Below are positions 1-7,489 of a DNA stretch of 64,000 bases, piece after piece. Below the pieces are notes generated by a model. That model was not told the DNA's origin, made no database searches, and was given only the letters and a program-made list of their open reading frames with translations. The stretch covers positions 558,001-622,000 of the forward strand of contig JACKAP010000002.1 in the NCBI GenBank assembly GCA_020635015.1, in the 5' to 3' direction. Numbering within the stretch: the first letter of the stretch is position 1; every line of letters starts with the position of its first letter. The position numbers and the translations under genes are program-made. This DNA is from Calditrichia bacterium (GTDB lineage: Bacteria; Calditrichota; Calditrichia; RBG-13-44-9; J075).

Positions 1-814
1 CATCTAACTCCAGGGCGCGCACCGCCAGTTTGGCGGCTTCTTGTTCGGCGATTTTTTTACTCTTGCCCTTGCCTTCCCCCAGCTTCTGGTTGGCGATCCA
101 CACTTCCACCACAAATTCCTTGGCGTGATCCGGTCCCAACTCTCGGACCACCCGGTAATCCGGCAGGGTTCTGGCAGAGCTCTGGGCAAACTCCAGCAGG
201 ATGCTTTTATAGTTGCGGTACAAGCCCTTGCGGATGATCTTTTTGAATTCGCTCAGCAGATAGCGGTGGATAAAGCGGCTGGCCGCATCCAGCCCCAGGC
301 CGGGATCGAGATAGATCGCCCCGATCACCGCCTCGAAGGCGTCGGCCAGGATCGATTTGCGCTGCCGGCCACCGGTTTTTTCTTCCCCGCGGTTCATCAG
401 CACCAGCTCGCCCAAATCCATGTCCACCGCAATATCCGCTAACACCGGCTTGCTCACCAGGATCGATTTCACCTTGGAAAGATGTCCTTCCGCTTTGTTG
501 GGGAATTTTTCGTAGAGGTAGTGGGTCACCACCAGATCGAGCACCGCATCGCCCAGGAATTCCAGCCGTTCATTGGAAAGGGTGCGGGGCTCATTGGTCA
601 TGTTCAAATAAGAGCGGTGCTTTAGCGCGGTCGCCAGCAGCAAGGGGCGGGTAAACCGCATGCCGAATTTGATCTGGAATCCGCCGACCGCCCGGGCTTC
701 ATCGGGAGAAATTTCCCCTTCTGAAGCGTCCGGAAATGGAACTTTCTGTCGCCTGCCTGAAAGCAGCTTTGCGAAGAAGGATTTTATCAGACTCAAGTTA
801 AATCGACCTATCAT
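1..814 (-). CDS. rnc: Ribonuclease III, C-terminus cut by window edge
   Basis: Double-strand-specific endoribonuclease that processes rRNA precursors and structured mRNA. The reading frame starts at an ATG at 814-812 and stays open to the left edge, giving about 271 residues. The RNase III signature ERLEFLGDAV is encoded near 560-590, followed by the helical catalytic domain. The visible C-terminal part, with a basic KGKSKKIAEQEAAKLA helix, is the double-stranded RNA-binding domain, so only a few residues should be missing. The start overlaps the fabF stop by one base (TGATG), which implies translational coupling. It is the last visible gene of the fab operon, a common position for rnc in bacteria. 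Identification is secure. Confidence 0.93.
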   Translation of the reverse strand, partial: MIGRFNLSLIKSFFAKLLSGRRQKVPFPDASEGEISPDEARAVGGFQIKFGMRFTRPLLLATALKHRSYLNMTNEPRTLSNERLEFLGDAVLDLVVTHYLYEKFPNKAEGHLSKVKSILVSKPVLADIAVDMDLGELVLMNRGEEKTGGRQRKSILADAFEAVIGAIYLDPGLGLDAASRFIHRYLLSEFKKIIRKGLYRNYKSILLEFAQSSARTLPDYRVVRELGPDHAKEFVVEVWIANQKLGEGKGKSKKIAEQEAAKLAVRALELD

Positions 815-2055
815 CAAACATATTTACGGACCGCCAAACAGGCATTGTGGCCGCCAAAACCGAACGTGTTGGAGATCGCCGCGTTCACGGTTCGCTCCTG
901 AGCCGCATTGGGCGTATAATTCAGATCGCATTCCGGATCAGGATTTTCATAATTGATGGTTGGCGGCACCACATCATGTTTCACCGCCAGCGCCGCCGCA
1001 ACCGCCTCCACCCCGCCGGCAGCGCCGAGCAGGTGTCCGACCATCGACTTGGTGGAGCTGACATTCAGGCGGTAGGCATGGTCGCCGAAAAGGGTCTTGA
1101 TAGCGGCGGATTCATTTTTATCGTTGTAAGGGGTGGAGGTACCGTGGGCGTTGATGTAATCCACCTCATCGAGGTTCAGCCCGGCGTCTTCCACCGCCCG
1201 GCGCATTGCCCGTACCGCGCCTTCGCCGCCGGGGGCCGGCGCGGTGACGTGATGGGCATCGGCGGTAAAGCCGACCCCGCACACCTCGGCGTAAATCGTC
1301 GCCCCGCGTTTGCGGGCATGTTCCAACTCTTCCAGCACCAGGATGCCGGCGCCTTCGCCGATCACAAAGCCGTCGCGGTCGCGCTCGAACGGGCGGCTGG
1401 CGTGGGTGGGATCATCATTGCGCTGGGAGAGCGCCTTCATAGAACAGAATCCCGCCACTCCCATCGGGGTGATCGGCGCTTCCGATCCACCGGTGACCAT
1501 CACATCCGCATCGCCGTATTTGATCAGGCGCACCGCGTCGCCGATGGCATGGCTGGCGGTGGCACAGGCCGATACCGTGGCATAGTTGGGGCCGCGCAGC
1601 CGGTAGCGGATGGAGATCTGCCCGGCGGCGATATCCGAGATCATCTGCGGCACAAAATAGGGGCTGACCCGCCGGGGGCCGTGGGCCACAAACTTGGCAT
1701 GTTCCTGTTCAAAAGACAGGATACCGCCGATCCCGGAACCGACCACCACCCCGGCGCGGTCGAGATTGATTTTTTCCAGATCGAGACCCGAATGACGGAC
1801 CGCCTCGTCGGCCGCGACCATCGCGTATTGAGTATAGACATCCATCCGCCGGGTTTCCAGCGGGGTCAGGATACCCTCCACCGAAAAATGCTTCACCTCG
1901 GCACCAAAACGAGTGCTATGCTGGGAGGCATCGAAATGGGTGATGTCGGCAACGCCATTTCGCCCCTCCAGCAGTCCTTCCCAAAAATCCTTGACATTAT
2001 TGCCAATCGCCGTAACCACACCCATGCCGGTTACCACAACGCGTCTATGATTCAT
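814..2055 (-). CDS. fabF: 3-oxoacyl-ACP synthase II (KAS II)
   Basis: Elongating ketoacyl-ACP synthase that condenses malonyl-ACP with acyl-ACP in cytoplasmic fatty acid synthesis. Its 413 residues are full family length. The Cys-His-His triad is visible: Cys164 in VSACATASHA, His304 in NAHGTSTPYND and His341 in VGHLLGAAGG. The N-terminus VVVTGMGVVTAIGN is typical. It lies downstream of acpP with a 189-base gap holding a strong hairpin, and its stop overlaps the start of rnc. Confidence 0.97.
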   Translation of the reverse strand: MNHRRVVVTGMGVVTAIGNNVKDFWEGLLEGRNGVADITHFDASQHSTRFGAEVKHFSVEGILTPLETRRMDVYTQYAMVAADEAVRHSGLDLEKINLDRAGVVVGSGIGGILSFEQEHAKFVAHGPRRVSPYFVPQMISDIAAGQISIRYRLRGPNYATVSACATASHAIGDAVRLIKYGDADVMVTGGSEAPITPMGVAGFCSMKALSQRNDDPTHASRPFERDRDGFVIGEGAGILVLEELEHARKRGATIYAEVCGVGFTADAHHVTAPAPGGEGAVRAMRRAVEDAGLNLDEVDYINAHGTSTPYNDKNESAAIKTLFGDHAYRLNVSSTKSMVGHLLGAAGGVEAVAAALAVKHDVVPPTINYENPDPECDLNYTPNAAQERTVNAAISNTFGFGGHNACLAVRKYV

Positions 2056-2145
2056 TTATCATTTCCTTGCTTTGGTTTACATCATGCCGGATTGCGGTCC
2101 GCATGGAACCGGCCACAAAAGAAAAGCCAGATTTCCGGATATTAT

Positions 2146-2180
2146 CCGGCCCGGAAACCGGACTACGGCTTCCGGGCCGG
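2146..2180 (-). promoter_or_regulatory. Hairpin between acpP and fabF
   Basis: An 11-bp perfect inverted repeat (CCGGCCCGGAA at 2146-2156 with its complement at 2170-2180) and a 13-base loop lie in the acpP-fabF gap. There is no clean T-run after it, so it may be an mRNA processing or partial-termination structure that leaves acpP more abundant than fabF. That role is inferred; the structure is read directly. Confidence 0.45.
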
Positions 2181-2244
2181 ATTAATAGCTCCGAAAATCC
2201 GGTCTTGCGTAACCATAAAAACCGATTATACGCCCGGTTTACAG

Positions 2245-2478
2245 TTAACCGACTTTTTCTTTCAAATATTTGACCGCATTCCCGACCGTATCGATTTTCT
2301 GCGCATCTTCATCGGGAATCTCCACGCTGAATTCTTCTTCAAACGCCATCACCAACTCCACGGTATCCAGCGAGTCGGCACCGAGATCATTGATAAAGTG
2401 AGCATTGCCCTGCACCTGATCTTCGCTGACGCCCAGCTTCTCGATAATAATATTCTTTACCCGTTCTTCTAACGACAT
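2245..2478 (-). CDS. acpP: Acyl carrier protein
   Basis: Small acidic carrier that holds growing acyl chains on a phosphopantetheine arm. Its 77 residues are the standard length. The attachment site is Ser36 within DLGADSLDTVEL, the canonical DSL motif. A strong AGGAGG ribosome binding site lies just before the ATG. It sits between fabG and fabF as in most bacterial fab clusters. Confidence 0.98.
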   Translation of the reverse strand: MSLEERVKNIIIEKLGVSEDQVQGNAHFINDLGADSLDTVELVMAFEEEFSVEIPDEDAQKIDTVGNAVKYLKEKVG

Positions 2479-2564
2479 ATTGCCTCCTGATTAACTTAAA
2501 CGTTCGATCAATTGATCAGCTAATTTATACAATTATGCGAAAATAAAAAAAAATATGTTCATTT

Positions 2565-3308
2565 TTATTGCATGACCATGCCGCCGTCGACATTGATGGT
2601 TTGACCGGTAATATAGGCAGCATCGTCGCTGGCGAGGAATATCGCGGCCTTCGCCACATCGTCCACCTGGCCCAGCCGGCCCAGCGGGATCTGGCCCAGC
2701 AGCGCTTCGCGGGTTTTCTCATCCAGCACCCCGGTCATGTCGGTTTCGATAAATCCCGGCGCGATGGCGTTGCAGGTGATATTGCGCGAGGCCAGCTCTT
2801 TGGCGACCGATTTAGTCAGGCCGATGATCCCGGCCTTGGACGCGCTGTAGTTGGCCTGTCCCGCATTCCCCATCTGCCCCACCACCGAGGTGATGTTGAT
2901 GATCCGCCCGCTGCGCTGCTTCATCAACTGACGGGTAATGCTCTTGATGCAGTTGAAAGTGCCCTTGAGATTGATGTTGATCACCTCATCCCAATCGCTC
3001 TCCTTCATGCGCATCAGCAGATTGTCGCGGGTGATCCCGGCGTTGTTCACCAGCACATCCACCCGGCCGTAGGTTTCCACAGTTTTGTCGATCAGCGCCT
3101 GGGCGTCGTCCATCTGCGCAACGTCTCCCACCACCGCGACCGCGCTGCCTCCGGCAGCTTTAATTTCCTCGCAAACCTGGGTGGCCCGCTCGGCGCTGCG
3201 CCCGGAGACCACCACCTTGGCTCCCTGCCGGGCAAACGCCAGCGCAATCTCTTTGCCGATCCCCTTGGTGGAACCGGTGACAATGGCAACTTTTTCGTTC
3301 AGATTCAT
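2565..3308 (-). CDS. fabG: 3-oxoacyl-ACP reductase
   Basis: NADPH-dependent short-chain dehydrogenase that reduces 3-oxoacyl-ACP in the elongation cycle. Its 247 residues show the cofactor motif TGSTKGIGKEIA, the NNAG motif near residue 88, and catalytic Ser141, Tyr154 and Lys158 (YSASK). The C-terminus INVDGGMVM is typical of the family. The start overlaps the fabD stop by four bases (ATGA), so translation is probably coupled. Confidence 0.96.
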   Translation of the reverse strand: MNLNEKVAIVTGSTKGIGKEIALAFARQGAKVVVSGRSAERATQVCEEIKAAGGSAVAVVGDVAQMDDAQALIDKTVETYGRVDVLVNNAGITRDNLLMRMKESDWDEVININLKGTFNCIKSITRQLMKQRSGRIINITSVVGQMGNAGQANYSASKAGIIGLTKSVAKELASRNITCNAIAPGFIETDMTGVLDEKTREALLGQIPLGRLGQVDDVAKAAIFLASDDAAYITGQTINVDGGMVMQ

Positions 3309-4246
3309 CCGTCTTTCTCCATTGCTAAATCATCAACCGTTCCGACCGCGCGGCAGGCGGCCTGGCGGTCGGTGCGTTTCAACAGTCCCTGCAGCACCCG
3401 GCCGGGACCGACTTCATAAAAATCATCATGCCCGGCGGCAATCATGTTGCGGAGAATTTCTTCCCAGCGAACCGGGGCCATCAATTGCTGCTGCAGCAGC
3501 GCGCGAATCTCCTCCGGACTGGTCACCGGCTGTGCTTTCACATTGCTATAAACCGGCACCGCTGCCGGGCGCACATCGACGGTCGCGAGGGCTTCCTTCA
3601 GCCCATGCAGGGCTTCGCCCATCAACGGCGAGTGAAACGCCCCGCTGACCACTAACTCCTTTACGATCTTTGCCCCGCTTTCTTTGGCCAGTTCCATTGC
3701 CCGGTGCACGGCCGGCACGCTGCCGGAGATAACAATTTGCCCCGGGCAGTTAAAATTGGCCGGCTGTACGGTTTCCTCCCCTGCCGCCGCGGCACACACA
3801 GACTCGATCTGCTCCGGACTCAATCCGAGGATCGCCGCCATGGTGCCGGGGCGTAGATCGCCGGCACGCTGCATTAGCTCGCCGCGAATTTTCACCAGGC
3901 GCACCCCATCGGCAAAGGCGATGGCGCCGGCGCTCACCAGGGCCGAATATTCGCCCAGGCTGTGACCGGCAGCGGCATCCGGCGCAATCCCCTGCCGCCG
4001 CAGCAGCAAGTCGATTGCCAGGCTGTGCACAAAAATTGCCGGTTGGGTATAACGGGTCTGTTTGAGCACCTCCTCCGGCCCTTCGAAGCAGATCTGCTTC
4101 AAGGGAAATTCCAGGAGGGTCTCCGCTTCATCGAACAGGTCGCGCACCGCCGGATCGGCACCGTACAGATCTTGCCCCATCCCGACATACTGCGATCCCT
4201 GCCCGGGAAACAGGAACGCCACATTTGGTGTATGCTTAATGCTCAT
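3305..4246 (-). CDS. fabD: Malonyl-CoA:ACP transacylase
   Basis: Transfers the malonyl group from CoA to ACP, supplying the extender for FabF and FabH. Its 313 residues show the N-terminal motif FPGQGSQYVGMG and the nucleophile Ser96 in GHSLGEYSAL. The GAFHSPLM motif contributes the catalytic His. It overlaps fabG by four bases. The gap to the upstream fabH (4247-4381) holds a decayed copy of a dispersed repeat. Confidence 0.96.
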   Translation of the reverse strand: MSIKHTPNVAFLFPGQGSQYVGMGQDLYGADPAVRDLFDEAETLLEFPLKQICFEGPEEVLKQTRYTQPAIFVHSLAIDLLLRRQGIAPDAAAGHSLGEYSALVSAGAIAFADGVRLVKIRGELMQRAGDLRPGTMAAILGLSPEQIESVCAAAAGEETVQPANFNCPGQIVISGSVPAVHRAMELAKESGAKIVKELVVSGAFHSPLMGEALHGLKEALATVDVRPAAVPVYSNVKAQPVTSPEEIRALLQQQLMAPVRWEEILRNMIAAGHDDFYEVGPGRVLQGLLKRTDRQAACRAVGTVDDLAMEKDG

Positions 4247-4264
4247 CGGTAAATGCTCATTTTA

Positions 4265-4383
4265 AGCCCCTGGCATCGTCAGCGTACAACTTTTCCAAAC
4301 CAGCACAGTTTTGGGTTGGTGAAGTACGGAGACAGTCTGCCCCATGCTATAAAACCGCACATTGTTCTCAGTTGAGTGCACTC
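4265..4383. repeat. Degenerate copy of the MITE-like repeat
   Basis: About 37 bases at the fabH-proximal end (ending CTCAGTTGAGTGC) match the terminal arm of the element found intact at 41165-41331, including the CCCCATGC-TATAAA core. The other half is poorly conserved. It lies between fabH and fabD inside the operon, apparently as an old, decayed insertion. Confidence 0.5.
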
Positions 4384-5380
4384 AAATCGCCCAGCGCAGC
4401 AGTAGACTGCCCCAGGTGAATCCCGCCCCAAAGGCGGCCATCACCAGATAGTCGCCTTTCTCCAGCTTGTTATCGTAATACACTTCCGACAGGGCCAGCG
4501 GTATGGTGGCCGCGGTGGTGTTGCCGTAGCGTTCGATATTGACCACCACCTGATCATCATTCAGCTTCATGCGCCGCGCCGCGGCATCGATGATGCGCAG
4601 GTTGGCCTGGTGGGGAATGAAATATTTGATTTGCTTGCCGGTCAGTTGATGCTTTTCCAGGATCTCCGCAGAGACGTCGGCCATCCCTTTAACGGCAAAC
4701 TTGAATACCGTCTGGCCATCCTGGTAGATGTAGTGCATCTTATTATCCACCGTCTCATGGGTGGCCGGATGGAGACTGCCTCCGCCCATCATGTAAAGGT
4801 GCCTGGCGCCTTCGCCGTCGGAGCGGAGGATGGCATCGATCACCCCGGTATGGGGATCATCGCTCTCCTGCGGTTCCAACAATACCGCCCCCGCGGCGTC
4901 CCCGAAAAGGATGCAGGTGGTGCGGTCGGTATAATCGACGATCGCGCTCATCTTGTCGGCGCCGATCACCAGCACCTTCTGATGCATCCCGGACTCGATG
5001 AACTGCGCCCCGGTGGACAGGGCGTAGAGAAAACCGCTGCAGGCCCCATTGAGGTCCACGCCCCAGGCCTTGTCGGCTCCCAACATATCCTGTACCCGGC
5101 AGGCGGTGCTGGGAAACAGGGTGTCCGGGGTAACCGTGGCAACGATAATCAGATCGATGTCTTTCGGGTCGGTATGACTGTTTTTCAGTGCCATTTCGGC
5201 GGCCTGATGGGCCATATATGAAGATCCCCTATCCCCTTCCAAAATCCGGCGTTCCCGGATCCCGGTGCGGGAGAAGATCCATTCGTCATTGGTATCGACC
5301 ATCTGCATTAAATCCTGGTTCGTGAGCACCTTGGGGGGCGCATAATGACCTACGCCTGTAATAATTGCTTTTCGCCCCAT
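4382..5380 (-). CDS. fabH: 3-oxoacyl-ACP synthase III (KAS III)
   Basis: Initiates fatty acid synthesis by condensing acetyl-CoA (or another primer) with malonyl-ACP. It has 332 residues. Catalytic Cys114 lies in NGACSGFLYAL; the His and Asn of the triad lie in HQANLRIIDA and ERYGNTTAATIP. The start overlaps the end of plsX by 31 bases, so the two are probably translationally coupled. Confidence 0.96.
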   Translation of the reverse strand: MGRKAIITGVGHYAPPKVLTNQDLMQMVDTNDEWIFSRTGIRERRILEGDRGSSYMAHQAAEMALKNSHTDPKDIDLIIVATVTPDTLFPSTACRVQDMLGADKAWGVDLNGACSGFLYALSTGAQFIESGMHQKVLVIGADKMSAIVDYTDRTTCILFGDAAGAVLLEPQESDDPHTGVIDAILRSDGEGARHLYMMGGGSLHPATHETVDNKMHYIYQDGQTVFKFAVKGMADVSAEILEKHQLTGKQIKYFIPHQANLRIIDAAARRMKLNDDQVVVNIERYGNTTAATIPLALSEVYYDNKLEKGDYLVMAAFGAGFTWGSLLLRWAI

Positions 5381-6384
5381 GTCATTCCTCTCGTGCTTAG
5401 TTCGTCTTCGATGTGCTTGTTCACCTGCTTTTCTCCCATGATCCGCGCAACATGAATGGCATTTTTAAGCGCTTTGGCGGTGGAACTGCCGTGGCAGATG
5501 ATCGAGATACCATCGATCCCCAGCAACGGCACGCCGCCGTATTCTTCATAATCATAACTTCTTTTCACCGCCCGGAACGCCGGACGCATGAAGAAGGCCC
5601 CGGCCATGGAAAACAGGTTTTTCTTGATCCGGATCTTGAGACTCCGGCCAAATACGCCGACAATACTCTCGGCAAACTTGAGCAGCACATTTCCGGTAAA
5701 GCCATCGGTAACGATCACATCGGCTTTGCCGTTGAGCACATCCCGGCCTTCCACGTTGCCGATAAAGCTGGGCAGATGCTTTTCCATCATCTCATGGGTG
5801 GCCACCATCAGCTCGTTACCCTTCTTCTTCTCTTCCCCGATATTGAGCAAACCGACTTTCGGCTTGGGAATATCGTTGAGGAATTCCATAAAAATTCCGC
5901 CCATCAGCCCAAACTGCAGCAGGTGCTGCGGCTTACAGTCGGCATTGGCCCCGACATCAATCAGCAGGGTCACCCCTTCTTCCCAGGGCAAAAAAGCCCC
6001 CAATGCCGGGCGCAACACCCCTTTTACCCGGCCGAGAATAAACAGGCTGGCAGCCATCTGCGCCCCGGTACTGCCGGCGCTGACGAAGGCGTCGGCGCTG
6101 CCGTCCCGGTGCAGTCGGATGCCCTTCACCATCGAGGAGTCTTTTTTCTGGCGCACCGCCACGGTCGGCTGGTCATCCATGCTGATCACTTCCGATGCAT
6201 GAACAACCGTGATATTCTTGGGTGGTATATACCGGTACCGTTCCAGTTCTGCTTCAATTGCAGTCTGATCACCCACCAGAATGATTTGATCCCTGCCCCG
6301 CGTCTCTCGATCATATAAAATCGCCCCTTGAACAGGGGCGCTCGGGGCAAAATCACCACCCATGGCATCAACAACTATGCGCAC
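5350..6384 (-). CDS. plsX: Phosphate acyltransferase PlsX
   Basis: Makes acyl-phosphate from acyl-ACP, the acyl donor for PlsY in glycerophospholipid synthesis. Its 344 residues begin with the signature RIVVDAMGGDFAPSAPVQGA and contain the conserved DVGANADCKPQHL and TDGFTGNVLLK motifs. It sits 27 bases downstream of rpmF, as in many bacteria, and overlaps fabH. Confidence 0.96.
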   Translation of the reverse strand: MRIVVDAMGGDFAPSAPVQGAILYDRETRGRDQIILVGDQTAIEAELERYRYIPPKNITVVHASEVISMDDQPTVAVRQKKDSSMVKGIRLHRDGSADAFVSAGSTGAQMAASLFILGRVKGVLRPALGAFLPWEEGVTLLIDVGANADCKPQHLLQFGLMGGIFMEFLNDIPKPKVGLLNIGEEKKKGNELMVATHEMMEKHLPSFIGNVEGRDVLNGKADVIVTDGFTGNVLLKFAESIVGVFGRSLKIRIKKNLFSMAGAFFMRPAFRAVKRSYDYEEYGGVPLLGIDGISIICHGSSTAKALKNAIHVARIMGEKQVNKHIEDELSTRGMTWGEKQLLQA

Positions 6385-6411
6385 GTAGTCTCCCGGGAAA
6401 TTGTGAGATGA

Positions 6412-6597
6412 TTATTCTTCCGCTTCGTAGATCTTCTGACCGCGGTAATAACCGCATTTGGGGCAGGCATGATGGGGTTTTTTGATTTCACCACAGTTCA
6501 CACACTCCGTCAGACTGGGAGCGGTAAGACTTCTCATCCAATTTGCGCGCCGCATGTCGCGCTTGGAGCGGGATATTTTCCGTTTTGGATTGGCCAT
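6412..6597 (-). CDS. rpmF: Ribosomal protein L32
   Basis: Protein of the large ribosomal subunit, 61 residues. It opens with the characteristic basic segment ANPKRKISRSKRDMRRA and carries a C4 zinc ribbon (CVNCGEIKKPHHACPKC). The yceD-rpmF-plsX order is a classic arrangement. Here the gap to yceD is widened to about 230 bases by a short palindromic repeat. Confidence 0.97.
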   Translation of the reverse strand: MANPKRKISRSKRDMRRANWMRSLTAPSLTECVNCGEIKKPHHACPKCGYYRGQKIYEAEE

Positions 6598-6692
6598 TTG
6601 AAAGCACTCCTTAAAGGCTATTTGCCAGGTTTAATTCGATACTTGATAAAAAACAATTCTTTAAAAAAATTATGCGTCTTAGACTCACTGGA

Positions 6693-6766
6693 TATTTGTT
6701 CGCTTCGCTCACGATGTTTGCTGGCTTCGCCAGCGATGTTTGTTCGCTTCGCTCACGATGTTTTTA
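6693..6766. repeat. Three units of a 22-bp palindromic repeat
   Basis: Three consecutive units of the form GTTCGCTTCGCTCACGATGT lie between yceD and rpmF; the middle unit is a variant with a GCTGGC-TTC-GCCAGC hairpin. The family recurs as the 45-bp array at 13497-13795 (opposite strand) and at 39356-39380. Nothing else is recognisable in 6598-6829. Confidence 0.7.
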
Positions 6767-6829
6767 ACTACGTTGGCCTGTCGTTGTGGCGCAAACGTCA
6801 GCACATTCCGGCAATCCAACATCCAGTCT

Positions 6830-7327
6830 TCACTTCCGTAAGGTTTTTAGCTTATCCCAGCGGGGATCGGTGGCAGGAGCGGCGCAACTGCATACGTCCT
6901 CATTGAGATTGGCCCCGCACCCGGCGCAAATTCCTTTACAATCCTCGCTGCATAGCATCTTCATCGGTATTGCCAGCACCAACTGCTCCTGAATCCACTC
7001 GCCGAGATCTAGTTCCACCGTCTCCGCCGGCAACACGACCACCTCATCTTCTTCCGTCTGCAGGGTATCCTTTCCGATACGGAACAACAAATGGAAGTCC
7101 AGCATTAACGGTTTCTCATAGACCGCCAGGCAGCGATCGCATTCATACCGGGCGGTGGTCTCTACCCGGATCGAACTTTGGATATTCCGCTCAAACTTAT
7201 TCAACTCAACTTCCACCCGCAGCGGATGGGGATACAGCGCCTGCCGGTAAAAATTCAGGGATTCCGGTTTCAGTACCTGTTCAAACTGATGAATCCCATC
7301 GACTAAATGTAGTATCGGCAATTTCAT
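6830..7327 (-). CDS. yceD: YceD/DUF177 family protein
   Basis: Member of the DUF177 family, almost always encoded beside rpmF and linked in some bacteria to 23S rRNA accumulation. Its 165 residues end in a cysteine cluster (CSEDCKGICAGCGANLN) typical of the family and possibly metal binding. It is the first gene of the yceD-rpmF-plsX-fab-rnc run. A good promoter lies immediately upstream, so close that the leader would be only a few bases. Confidence 0.85.
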   Translation of the reverse strand: MKLPILHLVDGIHQFEQVLKPESLNFYRQALYPHPLRVEVELNKFERNIQSSIRVETTARYECDRCLAVYEKPLMLDFHLLFRIGKDTLQTEEDEVVVLPAETVELDLGEWIQEQLVLAIPMKMLCSEDCKGICAGCGANLNEDVCSCAAPATDPRWDKLKTLRK

Positions 7328-7339
7328 AATTAGCCTTCG

Positions 7340-7368
7340 AATTTAATTTTCCAATCCCGAATTGTCAA
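7340..7368 (-). promoter_or_regulatory. Candidate promoter of the yceD-rpmF-plsX-fab operon
   Basis: Read on the minus strand, TTGACA (7368-7363) and TAAATT (7345-7340) are separated by exactly 17 bases. The yceD ATG is only 12 bases past the -10 box, so the transcript would be nearly leaderless, or the true yceD start lies further in. Found by eye. Confidence 0.45.
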
Positions 7369-7404
7369 GGGCTTTGTGATTTCAAGTTTAATTTCATTTT
7401 CGGA

Positions 7405-7433
7405 TTGAATTCATTCGGGTTATTTCATAGATT
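7405..7433 (+). promoter_or_regulatory. Candidate promoter of the Lon-like protease gene
   Basis: TTGAAT (7405-7410) and TAGATT (7428-7433) with a 17-base spacer, 56 bases before the ATG at 7490. It is divergent from the fab operon promoter in the same 160-base gap. Found by eye. Confidence 0.4.
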
Positions 7434-7489
7434 TTTTGTACCCGACATGTTCACCGTTCCATCGACTTGCAATCATGAGGTAAAACACT

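Noticed and set aside
847..2472. 541-codon open frame on the plus strand across fabF and acpP
   Set aside because: Covers the reverse of two certain genes; no ribosome binding site or family pattern.
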